This document shows positions 26,293-39,674 of a stretch of 64,000 nt of DNA, in pieces (position 1 is the stretch's first letter; every line of letters starts with the position of its first letter). Source of the DNA: Phlebiopsis flavidoalba (Eukaryota; Basidiomycota; Agaricomycetes; Polyporales; Phanerochaetaceae); assembly GCA_035772785.1 (NCBI GenBank), contig JAOCPU010000003.1, forward strand, positions 496,001 to 560,000. Direction: 5' to 3'. The translations under genes and the position numbers were made by a program. The notes beneath the pieces are model-generated. The model did not search any database. It was not told the origin of the DNA and saw only the letters and a list, made by a program, of their open reading frames with translations.

Positions 26293-29200
26293 TTAGATGC
26301 CAACGAGACGGAAAGAGGAGATAGAGAGGTAGAGCCCTATGAAGCGCATGGCAGACATGCTCGGCCTGTCACACGACCATTAAGCACCAGCTGTTCGAAA
26401 GAACGGGAAACATACGTACATGGCAAAGAAGAGGAAGGTAAGGTAGGGGTTGAAGCTGGCCGTCTTCGGTGATCTCGACATGTTCCTTCACCCAGTTGGT
26501 AAAGGCCGTCGAGAGTGAACACGACAATCATGAGCCTAAAGGTGCTACAGTCAGACATGCTCGTACGGTCAGGACTTGAGCAGACATACATGTTGGTTTC
26601 CGACCCAGGCAAAAAAGAACGACATTGGTCCTGCTGTTCCGGTCGTGGTCAGCCTGCTTGGTTGCAAGCATCACGGTGCTCCTTCTCTTGTGGGGGCTTG
26701 TGCGAGAGGGCCTGGCGTGAAGCGGTCCAAACCAGGAATCGACGTCCTCTCGTCTGCGGTGGGAACCTCAACTTCAAGGACTTCCTTACGCCTCACGGCG
26801 GGAATGGAGTCCTTGACTTTCTTCCCGCTCCACCGACAGGGGTCCTTCGCGGCGGCCACGTTATCACCCTGTCGTACCCCTAAGATCCGTCAGTCAGCAA
26901 GGGTCTCAAATGGGTGTATACGGGAGCTTACCAAGTTACATCATGGAGATTGCACATCGCGTACATCACTAAGACTCCGTCAGAGGGCGGCCTCATACAC
27001 TGGAAGCTTACTCCACTGAGGGATATTGATATCTAGGGTGTGTGATGAGATAGATTAGTCCACGAGATACGATTCCACACTCACAGCTTGGCTGAAGGAA
27101 CAGATATTGGACGGAATGACGTGGATCATGTGCCATGGTTCACCATGGATAATGGAACCGAGTGACTGGGGGTAGAGACCGTAGGTGGCGACGAGAGAGA
27201 GATATGACAATATCTCGCAACGTTTTGCGTTTGGGTTGGATGAGACTAGTCATACGTTTAGACGTGCATCTATTCCTCGGGATAGCACTTACTGCGGAAG
27301 GTCTTTCCAGCCGGCTGACTGTATGCGGTACCGCAAGGGTAGACGGTGTAACCGGGCCACACCATAACGTAATTATGGCGCACAGAATCGAAACAAGAAA
27401 ATGGCCAGCGAGTACGTCCATTTAGAAACCTTGAGGCCGGTTGCCCAACGAACAAACCGTAACGACGAAATAGCAGTGCGATGTAGAGCTACGAGAGTCT
27501 GGTGAGTATCAAGTCCGACGGATGCTGTGATGGGCATACTTTGAGAAACCACTTTACAGAAACAGCCGTACCCGCTCCTGCTCACTAAGAAAATTGAATG
27601 CACATCGTTACTAGACTTGGTAGCTGAGGGAAACGAGCTGCGGAGAATACGTGTGAGATCCCCATGCAAAGAGTGGAATAGCGCTTGACATTGTGAACAT
27701 ACGAAGAAGAATGCGAGGTAGAAATTCGCGAGCGATGTCGGGCCATGTGAAACAACAGCTGCACCGCGTTGGTACAATGAACTCGATATAGGAAAATCAG
27801 ATTACCCATCAGCATCTACTCAATACATCGAGAGATGTGGAACGGATACTGACCTGGAGGAAGAACATGCGGAAAATGTTGTGCCCAGATGTCCATATTA
27901 CGCCAGAAGAAGACGACGGTCGCGTGAACAGATGCGAACAGGGAGCCGTTCAGCCATCGACGACGTTGCTGTGAGATGAACTCCGGGACCTGTCATCGGG
28001 TACAGTTTAGTTTCCAAGCCGTACAACACAAGCACATTACACTCACGGTAGTGGAACGTCGGTAGCGGGCCTTTGCGCTCTTGACATAGCGTAAGCTAAA
28101 GGAGAAATGAGCCTAACGTGAGAACCACAACGAGAGGCCGATCTTACACCCAGGCTTCTCGCTTCTTGGTCACACAAATCTCGAAACAAAGGATACGATC
28201 CTCGGCAAGGTACATGTTTCGTTCTAGGATATATGAGCATCGCGGGGAGAGGAATTATCACTTGACTATAGCAAAAAACGCACCAAACAATCCGGCATCG
28301 CTGGAGCCACCGTGCATCGTCTCTCCTTTGAAGTAGGAAGCGAGTGGACCCTGTTCCGTCTGGTCCATTCTGGAGAGCCTTGTAGCGGTATGCACTGAAT
28401 GCACCGGGGCAACACGCTAATGTAACCAAAGACGCTCTGAAAAGTAGCATTCGATAAGATGGTTGATTCGACGAGATCATGATGCTCTTACCTCTAGAGG
28501 CTTGTCGAGAATGTTCGTAACATCTGTGTACTACATTTTGGGGCAGAAACCGTTAGCTGAATAGCTTCATTTTAATAATTTCACTGACCTCAAAGTTCTG
28601 AGATGCGGCAAGAGGTGCTGGTGAGAAGAAGGGAACATGCTTTGCCAGTGTCGACGCAGATTCTGTAATGTGGATCATTAGTCGACGTTTCACTTCGTAT
28701 TGAGATTGAATACTGACTCTCCACAAGCACCCACCGACGTTCTTGTGCTTATCAAAGCCTCATCACAGGGTCAGCCTGCGCAAAGCCAACCCGTCGCGCG
28801 CTGAGACAACTCACATTTCCACAAACTCATAGATGGAGGTTCCAGTAGGCTTAGTGCCAACGTCAAGAAGGACACAAACTGGGGGTTGTTTGGTCAATGG
28901 TACTTGTGATACACGCGAGCCACTAACCATTAGGCTTGATGAGGGGTCCAAAAGCGTTGAAGAACCATCGGTGGCTGTTCAACTTCTTCTTGTTCTGTTC
29001 CTTCAAGCAAAAAAAAGATGATCTGCACACGGGCATGCGCCCTGTGAGACCTCACCTCGGTCTGTAACGACGACTTCCCTGTGCGAAGTGTACCTGGGAG
29101 AAGGTAAGCGGAATGCGAGGGACCGCAACGCGACACACGCACTCGAAAATGTGCGCAGTTAGTAACGTCCTTGCCGCCGACCGAGTCCTTTGCGACACCC

Positions 29201-30195
29201 TCTTGGTAGCAACCCATCTGCCGCGAATTAGCGTCCTGCCGAGTACGGCACAGGCGTATTTCCGCTCACCAGAGTGAGGACTTGCAAGGTCCGCTTGTTG
29301 ATCTTGCTGCGGCCGTCGGAGACAACGCAGACGACGACTTTCTTCCAGCCCTCGGGGCCCCACATCTTGGACTTGTTTACGGCCCGCATAGGTGGGCAAT
29401 GTTCTTGATTACGCTGTCCTTTAGGGGGTTGGGTTATCGAGCGCGTCGCGTGACAATAGTTAGAAGCACTCACGCGTTCATGGTAAGGCAGAATAGAACT
29501 TCGTCTTCATAGTGTACATGGTCATGACAATAAAGAGCTCCGTTTCCCGTCACATTAGATGGTACGGCCTCAGCGAGTACCGCGACGTCCATGAAGTCAT
29601 CGGGGGTCCGCAGGTCGCCGCCGTCCCGTTGTAAACGCAGCTTCGACATCTCCTCGACATCGCCCCGACCAGCGGGAACAATGTCTAAGGGAACAAAACG
29701 TGGCTCGGCACCTTGCATGTCCAGCACCAGGTTACCTTGCTGGAGCTCGACCTGGCGCACCGACCGCCGCTTCATGAGCTTCTCCGCGTGCGTCCGAGTA
29801 CGCTCCGGAGCTCTGGCCTGCGAAAAGCATCTGCGGTCGTGCACTTCTGTTGGTTGGGTGGGTGGTAAGGTGTTTCTGGGGGTGGGTAAGACCCCCATGT
29901 AGGGCATAGTGGCGGTAAAGGGGGACATGTTGAACATCGTGTGTGTTGGGGTTGAGGTGTACTTGCGAGCCAGCGTAGGCACTGTTGTAGGACTTGGTCG
30001 ACTTCTCGTCCACATGGTCGTGTCTCCTGGTAATAGCCTTGGGCCTGGGGCTGCGAGTATTGGTCTGATGACCAGTGTTGCTGTGCTTGGGGGGGCGGGA
30101 ATATCCCACCGGGGGATACACCTTGCGTTGTCGGGGGAAAACTCATAAGGAGCCGCTCTGGGTTGTAGTAGGGGTCCTGCTCGGTGGTAGGCCAT
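26293..30195 (-). CDS. Chitin synthase (class I-III type, N-terminal Chitin_synth_1N)
   Basis: This plasma-membrane enzyme polymerises UDP-GlcNAc into chitin for the cell wall. It begins [20 protein letters not shown] (ATG 30193-30195) with a Pro/Gln/Tyr-rich tail, then the N-domain [17 protein letters not shown] at 29.7 kb and FIVMTMYNEDEVLFCRTMNA-like sequence at 29.5 kb. The catalytic part has [19 protein letters not shown] at 29.3 kb, [20 protein letters not shown] at 29.2 kb, [10 protein letters not shown] at 28.37 kb, [13 protein letters not shown] at about 28.2 kb and [17 protein letters not shown] at 27.9-27.99 kb, the last being the product-binding signature. The transmembrane C-terminus follows, with an [10 protein letters not shown] linker near 26.75 kb, YYRNVRTNFLLAWVG near 26.6 kb and a stop at 26293-26295 after [18 protein letters not shown]. 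Frameshifts and several introns occur. The exact class is not resolved. Confidence 0.93.
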
Positions 30196-32010
30196 GCTGA
30201 AGCGAAGGTAGCGGGTTGGAAATGAAAGACAGAAAAAGAATGGATAGCTCGGCAAGGAGCTTTGGGAGACGGTCAGAGCACAGAGGGGTTTATCACGCTT
30301 CGCAGCTGGTCGGTTCACAAAGGCAGAGTTCCAAAACGCTCAAGCTTCGCAACGACCGCGATTTCCCATCACGCGGGATCACAGACCGCGGCGCTTGCCG
30401 CCACACGGACGCTTTCTGCCAAGCGTGCATGCGAACAAAAGGCCGCCGCACCCGCCTCAACTGTAGTTTGTCTGCATCTGCTGGCGGTGATACTGATCCT
30501 CGAAATAAATTCGTATTATATGCCATAAAAATACGGTACATCCGCTTGTAGAGGCCGGACATTCCAAAGATTGTTTAATGTAGGCCGTTTCGGCTGTTAC
30601 CTCCTGTGTCTCACGGTACCACTTGCTGCGGATTGCCTTGGAAAAGGTAGTATAGAGTCCTGGCATCAGAAACACAAAACTCCGAATACAAAGTCGGCAG
30701 ACGACCACCGTTTGAATAGGTCGAACATACTGCAGGGACATCGGATGCGGCGGGAGAAAACAAGACGATGCGAGATAGCCCCATGGGCGATCGGTTCCGG
30801 GTTGTATGTCGACAATGTTTCGGAGATGTGATACTCGACTCGGCTTGCAAGCGCGAACACGTTCATGATAAGTGCCCGGTCTATGATACAGGCGCAGATC
30901 GGCAGAAAATGCGGCGTGTGTGGCGAGATTGGCCAGAGGTTTGCTCGTACGAGGAGAATGTCGACAATCGTCCGACCTGGGCAAGCAAGGGCGTCACAGA
31001 AGGACTGGCGGCCAGGTATGAGCAGCGCGGAGGCAAAGACGGGGGTATGACACAACTGTGTGTACAGGCGGCTCCGGGTGCCGTGCTGTGCGAGGGGAAA
31101 CACCTGGGTTCCTCGAGGAGCTTGGGAGGCTCTCGCGTCTTCTCGTCTATTCAGTGCCAGTCGAGTTTTGACAGCGGGCGGATGGATTTTTCTCTCGATA
31201 GATGGCTCAGATGTGGCAGCGTAGGGCATCGTATCATTCAGATGTCGTCGAGCATCAGAGGCGTCGGGTAAAAAAGACCATGCGAACACGTACCGGCGAC
31301 AAAGAACAGAGAGCGGTCGTTGGAGAGTAACGCCCCCAGCGTTTGTGATGTAGTTTGTTATCACGATAACAATCGATCGAAAGGGGTAAGTATCGCCACG
31401 TAACGCGCTTGCTTACTCAATTACAACGGGCATTATAAAGTGGGTCATGGGACTGCGCGCGGCGAGGGTAACGTTCCCACGCTGAACCGCCTGGCGACTC
31501 CCCTCTGCCAGCCTCCTGTGTTGTCCTCACCACACCTCTTTCTTCTCTCCTCCCACTACCCTCCCTCTTCCAAACCCCATCACTATTTCCTCCCTTAAGA
31601 GTCCGTTTCACTTCCCAAACACACTTTATTGCATCGGATTGTAATTGTGAGTCGTTCGTTTTCAGTTCACACCCTCCACCGTCAGCATCAGATCACCTGC
31701 GCACGCCTCGAGGCGGCTCCAAGACAGCACATCGCCCAAAACACCCCAAAGACACCCATACGTCAGCACCCCTTGCGCCTCACGAACACCACTGCTCAAG
31801 GCAGAGGCCAGTGTTCACGAGGCGGCCAGACTGCGCCGACGGCGGTGCCGTCCTTGTCATCGATCCTTGTACAAACACGTACCTTGTTCTCTACTCTTAG
31901 CTCTCTCAACATCGAACTTGCTTCCTTCTTCTTAGATTACAAGCGTATAATAACCCTTACTAACGATTCAGCCATATCATCCGTAGACTACCAAACACCT
32001 ATAGAACATC
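30196..32010. other. Divergent promoter region between chitin synthase and CK1
   Basis: About 1.8 kb separates two divergent start codons. A 232-codon minus-strand frame (30666-31364) and a matching plus-strand frame overlap each other, and neither has recognisable domains; I treat them as chance. The part nearest CK1 contains a strong pyrimidine tract and probably a long, intron-containing 5' leader. Confidence 0.5.
31497..31605 (+). promoter_or_regulatory. CT-rich tract upstream of casein kinase 1 gene
   Basis: A long run of C and T (CCTCTTTCTTCTCTCCTCCC and neighbours) sits about 400-510 bases before the CK1 start codon. Pyrimidine blocks of this kind commonly lie just before transcription starts of strongly expressed filamentous-fungal genes. 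The direction is inferred from the downstream gene. Confidence 0.45.
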
Positions 32011-33272
32011 ATGTCTGATCCCCGCAAACCACACCAAGCTGGACCTGCGAGTAGGAGGGAAGTACAGATTGGGCAAGAAGATTGGCTCAGGCTCCTTCGG
32101 TGAGTGTAAACTTAGTGCTGTGCTATGTTTACAACGAAACTTACACTTCACGCCACAGGCGACATGTTACCTGGGAACCAACATCATCTCCGGCGAGGAG
32201 GTGCCATCAAGCTCGAGTCGGTCAAAGCCAAGCACCCTCAGCTCGAGTATGAGTCCCAAGGTCTACAAAACTCTCGCTGGTGGCGTTGGCGTTCCTTTCG
32301 TTCGCTGGTTTCGGAACGAGTGCGATTACAACGCGATGGTCATTGATCTCTGGGCCGCCCTTGAAGACCTGTTCAACTTCTGCAACCGCAAGTTCTCCCT
32401 CAAGACCGTCCTCCTCCTCGCTGATCAATTGGTGTGTATAAATGTGCATTGGTGCTCAAGTGACGGTTGCTAACTAAACGATTGCTCTCCAAGATCTCCC
32501 CGCATCGAATATATCCACGTCCCGCAAACTTCATCCCACCGTGACATCAAGCCCTGACAATTTCCTGATGGGCATCGGCAAGCGTGGCAATCAAGTCAAT
32601 GTCATCGACTTCGGTCTCGCCAAGAAGTACCGTGACCCGAAGACTCACCTGCACATTCCTACAGGGGAGAACAAGAATTTGACGGGAACCGCTCGCTACA
32701 CTTCCATCAACACTCATTGGGTTGTCGAGCAAGCCGCTCGTGACGACTGGAGTCTTGGCTTACGTCCTCATGTACTTCCTACGCGGCTCTCTGCCGTGGC
32801 AAGGCCTCAAGGCCGCTACCAAGAAGCAGAAAAGTACGAAAAAAAAACATCGCATCATGGAGTAAAAAAGATGACCACGCCTACCGATATGCTCTGCCGA
32901 GGCTTCCCCAACGATGTTTGGAAACACAAAAAATCTCTCATCCTCAAACTACACTCGGCTCTCCGTTTCGACGACTAAGCCCGTACTACTATTACCTCCG
33001 CCAAGCTTTTCCGGGACCTCTTCGTCCGCGAAGGCTTCCAGTACGACTACGTCTTCGACTGGACGTGTCCAAGGCCGCTCTGCCGACGAAGCCGGCCCAA
33101 AGCTCCAGCTCCAAGGTTGCCGGCAGGAGGAAGGTTCTTCAGGAGGAGGACGGCCACCGCGCACAGCGACCGCATGTACGCACCCTCTGCTATACATAAC
33201 ATCAATCTTGATATTGACTCCGTAGTGGTTAGGTTGCGTTCTCACACCGCCAGCAGCAGGCTGCTAGCTTGA
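32011..33272 (+). CDS. Casein kinase 1 (CK1 delta/epsilon, Hhp1-like)
   Basis: This is a monomeric Ser/Thr kinase acting in DNA repair, cell-cycle and clock-type control. The start ATG 32011-32013 (MSDPR) leads, after a one-base shift, into [20 protein letters not shown] with the glycine loop, interrupted by an intron. Next are [20 protein letters not shown] (the VAIK lysine region), the hinge segment [19 protein letters not shown], the catalytic loop [18 protein letters not shown] at about 32.53-32.59 kb, and the activation segment [20 protein letters not shown] with [19 protein letters not shown] typical of CK1. The C-lobe continues [37 protein letters not shown] and [20 protein letters not shown] short basic tail ends at the stop 33270-33272 after an intron. 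At least five single-base shifts are present, two of them in the HRDIKPDN segment. Confidence 0.93.
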
Positions 33273-34570
33273 TGCCCGGTGTGTTGGCCAGCAGCGTAGG
33301 GGTCGGGATGGTGGTGATATGTGGTTAAATGGCTCTCTCAAGAATGGCGAGGAGTTTTGTTGCTAGCACGTCCGGAGCACGTCCGAGCGTAGGGGGGCGC
33401 GGGGGCAGGTGTAAGGTAGCTCGGAACGGAACGGTGTCATCGCATACGGGGTCTCCGGCGGTCGGTTGGCGTATCGCGTCACGTCAACACAGCGCTAACG
33501 TCGAGGAAGTCATACAAGCAGTCGGGTCGTATTTACAAGCTCGCAGCTCGCTCTAGGGGATCGTCGGAGCGGTCCACCCATTCGGGTTCTGCGCGACCAT
33601 CGTCACGGCTTTATGAACGACGGGTATCTCGAGAGGAAGGTCGACGAAGATATTCAACTACTGCCGGACGCACATAGGCCTCATATTTTCTTCAATACGG
33701 ACGCTTTTTTCTTTTCAGGCCTCGACATTTCCGCCTCTGGCGTGCGTGGAATGGTCCTTCCGCTTGGTGGGACGCCGGGGCTGCCTCTTCCCATAATCGC
33801 CTTTTACATCGAACCCCTGCGCCGTATTGACCGTCGTCGGACGGCTTTTTTGTGACTCTCTTCATCTCCCTTTCCAATGTCTGTACCATTGTCATCTTAT
33901 CCTCTATTATCTCCACACCAACCACACTCCTTCCTTCCACATGTCCTTTTCATGCTCGTTTCTCGTTCCACATTCCTCCCTGTTATTTGCTCGCACGGCT
34001 TTTGTTGTCTCATCCCTTTCTTCCACTTCGCAGGCCCTATCTGTCGAAGGCTCGTTGAAGGAAAGGAGAGGGCGCCGCGTTCGGAGTGGAGGGTTGCACA
34101 CGGAGGAGGCTGGGTCTCGAGTAGAGAAGCAATACCCTGCACGCTTAGGCAGCACAGCGCAATCGAATGGACCTGTAACGACGCGTTCACGATCTCACGG
34201 CTCTATATTCTATCCCCCCACGCCTGCCTAGCAACTTCTCCTCCGATACTTCCGCCTCGGACGCAATGTTCACGCCGGGCGCTGTATTCTTCTGCGATCG
34301 TATGTCCGTAGTACCCACACGAAGTACTTAGTCCACGTCGAAGATCTAGTCTCTTGTGCAATAGTCATATATAGTCTTGTCTCGTACATTTATTGTGTGG
34401 CGTGCGTGATTCAACGGTGGAAAAAAAAATAATGAAACACGTCCGCGGCTACGAGGGCCGTAGGCCTGTGTAAGCGTGAGAAAAAACATCACCAAAGTGG
34501 GAGTCCACACGACGTATCGACCACGTCGCGGTCCGTTTACAGTCTTCGTCCCCACTCTCAGATCGATACC
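33273..34570. other. Intergenic region before gamma-COP
   Basis: About 1.3 kb between two plus-strand genes. Overlapping open frames on both strands between 33.6 and 34.3 kb have no recognisable domains. The block 33.84-34.02 kb is visibly pyrimidine-rich and could be a promoter element, although it is some 550 bases before the gamma-COP start. Confidence 0.45.
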
Positions 34571-37500
34571 ATGTCTCTAACCACCAAAAGGATGAGGAGA
34601 GCGGCTCAGCACGTACTACAACAACAAGACGGACTGTAATACAGGAGGCCCGCGTGTTCAACGACTCACCCATTAGCCCGCGGAAATGCAGGGCTCTCCT
34701 TACCCGGATTGTGTACCTACTCTATGTCGGCGAGACGTTCAACACCCAGGAGGCCGACTACGCTATTCTTTGGAACGACGAAGCTGTTCCAGCACAAAGA
34801 TGTGAGCTACCTACGAGCCCGTGCCGCGATCGGGGCTGATTCTAAGTGTCCCCAGAGCGCACTCCGCCAAATGGTCTACCTTGCGATCAAGGAGCTCGCT
34901 ACGACGGCGGAGGACGTCATTATGGTCACGAGCAGTATCATGAAGGATATGCAGCCCAATTCCGAGGTCATCTACCGGCCAAATGCTATCCGTGCGCTCT
35001 GCCGTATCATCGATGTACGTTCGCGTAGTATTAGTCTTTGCTCAAGTACAAAGCTCACGTCGGCTGCAAGCCGTCAATGGCCCAAGGCGTTGGAACGGTT
35101 CTTCAAAGCCGCGATTGTAGACAAGAACACCTCGATCTCCTCCGCCGCCCTCGTCTCCGCATACCATCTGTTCCCCGCAGCCAAGGACGTCGTGAAGCGT
35201 TGGGTCAATGAAGCGCAGGAAGCGGTCAACGCGAAGTCCTCTGGCTCGTTTCTTCGGCAGCAGCTCCAACACGGGCGGGTACCTCGGCTGGGGGAGCTCG
35301 TCCTCGTCCCAGCAGAGCGGATACCAGGCTATCCCCTACACAGCTACATCACCCAATACCATGCGCTTGGACTGCTCTACCTTATTCGCCAGCAGGATCG
35401 TATGGCCGTGACGAAGATGATCCAGCAGCTGGGCGGCGGCAAGACTGGCTCTGGCACAGTGCTGAAGAACCCCATGGCTCTCTGCATGCTCATTCGGTAT
35501 GCTGCTAAGGTGATGGAGGAAGATCCCAAGTGCGTACTTGACACACTCGGAATTACGTTCTATCATACTCACAGAATGTCGTAGCGTGCAACGCCAGATG
35601 CTTGATCTCATTGAAGGGTGGGCTGCGGCACAAGAGCGACATGGTCAACCTGGAAGCGGCGCGCGTCATTTGCGAGATCAAAAATGTCACTGTCTCAACA
35701 ACTACAAAAGCCTATCGCCGGTTAGTCAATTGACCAAATGCATGCTCGGGACGCAATACTAAGGTCTATAAACAGTCCTTCAACTCTTCCTCTCGTCGCC
35801 AAAGTCCTCTTTGCGCTTTGCCGCTACCCGTACACTAGACATCACTGGCTCTGTCTCACCCACTGCTGTCGCGACTTGCAATCTGGAGCTTGAGCAGCTC
35901 ATCTCGGACGCTAACCGCAGCGTTGCCACATACGCGATCACAACACTTCTCAAGGTATATACCTTTTACGCACCTTATATCGTAATAAGCCGTCTGACCT
36001 GTTATAGACCGGAAAACGAAGCCTCGGTGGATCGTCTCATGAAGCAGATCACTGGATTCATGAGCGAGATTAGCGATGAGTTCAAGGTCATCATCGTAGA
36101 CGCGATACGATCGTTATGCTTGAAGTTCCCGGCTAAGCATGCTTCGATGACATGCTCTCGTTCCTCTCTGGCGTGCTCCGCGACGAAGGCGGGTACGACT
36201 TCAAGCGCGCCGTCGTGGAGGCCATCTTCGACATGATCAAGTTCATTGGTGATTGCAAGGAGCAGGCTCTGTCGCATCTGTGTGAGTTCATCGAGGACTG
36301 CGAGTTCACGAAGCTCTCTGTCCGCATCATCTGCATCTCCTCGGTATGGAGGGCCCCAAGTCGCTGCAGCCGACCAAGTACATCCGGTACATCTACAACC
36401 GTCGTGTCGTGCTTGAGAACGCCACCGTTCGTGCCGCGGCTGTTGCGAGTCTCGCCAAGTTTGGTCTGAACAGTCTCGACGAGAAGCTTGGAAAGAGTGT
36501 CAAGGTGCTCCTCAGCAGGTTGGGTCTTTATATGTCTTAAAAAGAGTGACATTAACGTGCTATTTATAGATGTTTGGACGATGTCGACGACGAGGTCCGT
36601 GATCGAGCTGCCATGTATCTCAAGGTCTATCAGGAGCCACCACTCGCGGAGGTTTATGTCAAAGAAGGTTTGCACCTCTATCTATTCTATACCCTTCGCG
36701 CAGCTCAAAGATACGCTCGTACAGAATCTGTCTTCTCGCTGTCCGCACTCGAAGCCAAGCTTGTCACCTACATCAGCGACCCGAAGCCACAGCGCAGCCC
36801 TTTGACGTGTCCTCCATCCCCAAGATTAGCCGAGCGCAAGCCGCAAAAGAAGTTGCCCGTACGCACCTCTATCGCTTTATCTCCATCGCGTTTGCTGAGT
36901 GACATGCCCAGGGCCAAGCACTCTCGAGACTCTGGGTGCCCCGAGTACGTCGAAGGGCAGCGACACCACCACCGCCGACCGCTGCCGAGACACAGTCTGC
37001 GTATGCCCAGCAGCTCGCGGAGGTGCCGGAGTTTGCGTCGTACGCGCGCTGTGCTCAGCAGCAGCACGAAGCCCGCGCAGCTCACCGAGAGCGAGACGGA
37101 ATATCAAGTCTCGGTCGTCAAGCACATCTTCAGGGAACACATCGTGTTCCAGGTGCGTCCTTCTCGGCTTCTGAGCGTGTATACAGAGTGTGTAATTGTG
37201 GGCGCAGTTCAATGTGTCGAACACGATCCCGGACACGGTGCTGGAGCAGGTCTCCGTCGTCATGCAACCCGCGGGCGAGGTGGCATTGACAGAAGACTTC
37301 CTCAATGCCGATCCCCACGCTCTCGTCGGCCAACTCGCCGGGCATCGTGTACTGGTCGTTCACGCGCGACGCGCCAGACGAGTACCCGATCGCGTCGTTC
37401 ACATGCCTGCTCAAGTTCGTGAGCAAGGAGGTGGACCCGTCGACGGGCGAGCCCGAGGAGGAGGGCTACGAGGACGAGTACTCGCTCGAGGACACGGAGC

Positions 37501-37917
37501 TCGCCGCCGCGGACTACCTCGTGCCGACGTACGCGACGTTCAGCTCCGAGTGGGACCGCTCTGCGCGGCGGCGCGACCGCGAAGGAGACGTTCTCGCTGC
37601 CGGCGATGGAGTCGCTCAAGGGTAAGCACCGCCGGCTGTGTGCACCGGATAGGCATTGCTGACTAAATCGTGACCCGCAGCGGCGTGCGACTCGATCATC
37701 GAGATTCTGAATATGCAGCCCTCGGTGGGACCGAGGACCCACAGTCGTCCCTCCGTGCACGCGCTGCAGCTCGCGGGGTCTCGTGGGCGGCGGCGGTGGC
37801 AAGGTGTTGGTGCAGTGTCGGATGACCTACTCGAAGAGCGCGGGCGTCACACTCGAGCTGGAGGTGCGTGCGGAAAAGGAGCCGTCGGCGAACCTGGTCG
37901 TGGCGGCGATCGTGTAG
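34571..37917 (+). CDS. SEC21: Coatomer subunit gamma (COPI)
   Basis: Gamma-COP is the large adaptor-like subunit of the COPI coat for retrograde Golgi-to-ER transport. The start ATG 34571 gives MSLTTKKDEESGS-type sequence (shifted once), then [33 protein letters not shown] and [18 protein letters not shown]. The HEAT-like solenoid continues with [94 protein letters not shown] and [20 protein letters not shown]. The hinge at about 36.8-37.0 kb is followed by the C-terminal appendage ([58 protein letters not shown]). It ends ANLVVAAIV at 37917. Introns and several frameshifts are present, and the appendage exons are GC-rich compared with the N-terminal half. Confidence 0.94.
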
Positions 37918-39674
37918 ATGTTTTCTGTGTACATGTCTACAGCAGTACAGTATTTTGTGTGGATATCATATTTGTGGAATTTCTTTGCCTAAAGAGCACT
38001 GGACAGTGTGAATGCACCGCCTGAGCGGCCGGGTGTCCGGGTACGGCGGGTATCCGATGGCAGAGGGCAGGCCGACGGCGTGCGGCTAGCGAGTGTCGCA
38101 GCGCGTCCCCAACACGGCGTGATGGCAGGTGCAGCAGCTGGGACGACCCGCGGTCGCAGACTCGTACCACCCACTTTTTCCGCAGACGGCCTCCTGCAAA
38201 ACTTACGACGTCTGCGTTGACGTGGAGAGCACCCCACCAACTCCCGCCCACGTCGTGCGAACTGCCCGCACGCATTTACACATACCTACCCGCCCCCGCG
38301 CTGCGAGCGTGCTAGCCTGAACAGCAGGAGGCCTATACCAGGCGCGAGCTGCTAAGCGCAAGCCATTCCTGCTGCATCCAACGACCACCATTGCGGACCC
38401 CCTTCTGACTCAGATATCCGCGACCTCGACTCTCGGCTTTTAAGCTGCTGCATGCGACACGCCTCCCACCCCCCCATTCGTCCTGTGTCTATTTCCGCTG
38501 CTTGTGGGTCAGTCAAAAAGTGGCCAAGACCCCCCCCCCCCTCGCCCAAACACATTCTGCCACGGCTCGACCTCGCTGGCTGTTGTGCGCACCGAGTGTC
38601 CATTTGGTTAAGGTCCGGCGTGAGGCTGCAAAGGGGAGGGTACATGAAGGGAAGTCTTTCGATTAAGGTAACATCGGGTTCAAAGAGGCCAGGGGCTGGG
38701 GCAACCAAACATCATCCCGACAGTTCAGGAGCGGATGCGAAAATTATCATTCTTACCCTCGAGTCTCTTGGCGCTGCTCGATGTACGTCCTGGAAATGTG
38801 TGATGAACATCGTCAAGGAACTCTCAAGCACATTGTCATACCATAATTGCACATTTGGTAAGTGAGATTCTCCAACCAGTTCTGGACGCTCTCCGTTCGG
38901 GGGGGGAGCAATCATCTGCGTGCCATTTTTGCTACGTAATAACGGCCCTTACGACGACAGTGGGGCTATGCCACCATGTTCCTTCTCTGCTTGCATAAGA
39001 TCACCGTTATCCCAGATCATCATTCATTAAACGACGAAAGATCATCGTCCCATACACAACGTCATGCACGAAGCTCATAAGGGTAGCCTCTGGCTTCGTG
39101 CGCTGCTCAGCACATGACCGCTCGTTCACTTATTGAAGTTTTGCTGGACATCGGTCTGGTGAGTTAAATAATTGGAGCATAACGTGTCTCCGGAACCACG
39201 GTGACCTCAGCATGTATATATCCTTATCTCCCATTCTCTATTATTCGGGGGATGCTTGCTTTACTTCTTTGGATTCCGTCACTGCCCACCGAGAAAAGCG
39301 ATCCAGTCGATATACGCGGGTGCGCTATCCTTCACGAGGAGTCCCCGGAGGTGCGTGTGCTCTCTCCGTTCGCCCAGCCGGCCGTGCTCGCACTAACCTA
39401 GGCCCTGACTCGTGTACGCCTCGTCCAGACGCGGGGACAGTGCCGCGGGTCATCTTACCCTCCCCAATTACGTCCCGAGTACCCGTGTCGCACGTGTTTG
39501 GCGGTTGATGTGAGGTCCCCGCCGCGCCCGCCCGCCTGACTCGCCTCATCTGGGGCCCCCGCCAGACGGTGGCTACGCTACAAGCCAAGGTCGTCTACTT
39601 TATGTAGTTCGCTCGCCCGAACCGCCCGCCTCGCCGTCCATCGCGGCGACGAGAGGCTCCAGCGTCCGTCAGCG
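37918..39674. other. Intergenic region, no recognised gene
   Basis: Downstream of gamma-COP I see only short unrelated frames on both strands. A run of 12 C residues occurs at 38530-38541. Nothing recognisable as a gene, tRNA or transposon. Confidence 0.5.

Noticed and set aside
29470..30318. 282-codon minus-strand frame as a separate gene
   Set aside because: It is the N-terminal region of the chitin synthase, read partly in the wrong frame; the true start is the ATG at 30193-30195 within it.
30666..31364. 232-codon minus-strand frame in the chitin synthase/CK1 spacer
   Set aside because: It overlaps a 167-codon plus-strand frame and has no domain, signal or intron pattern. It fits chance openness in an upstream region.
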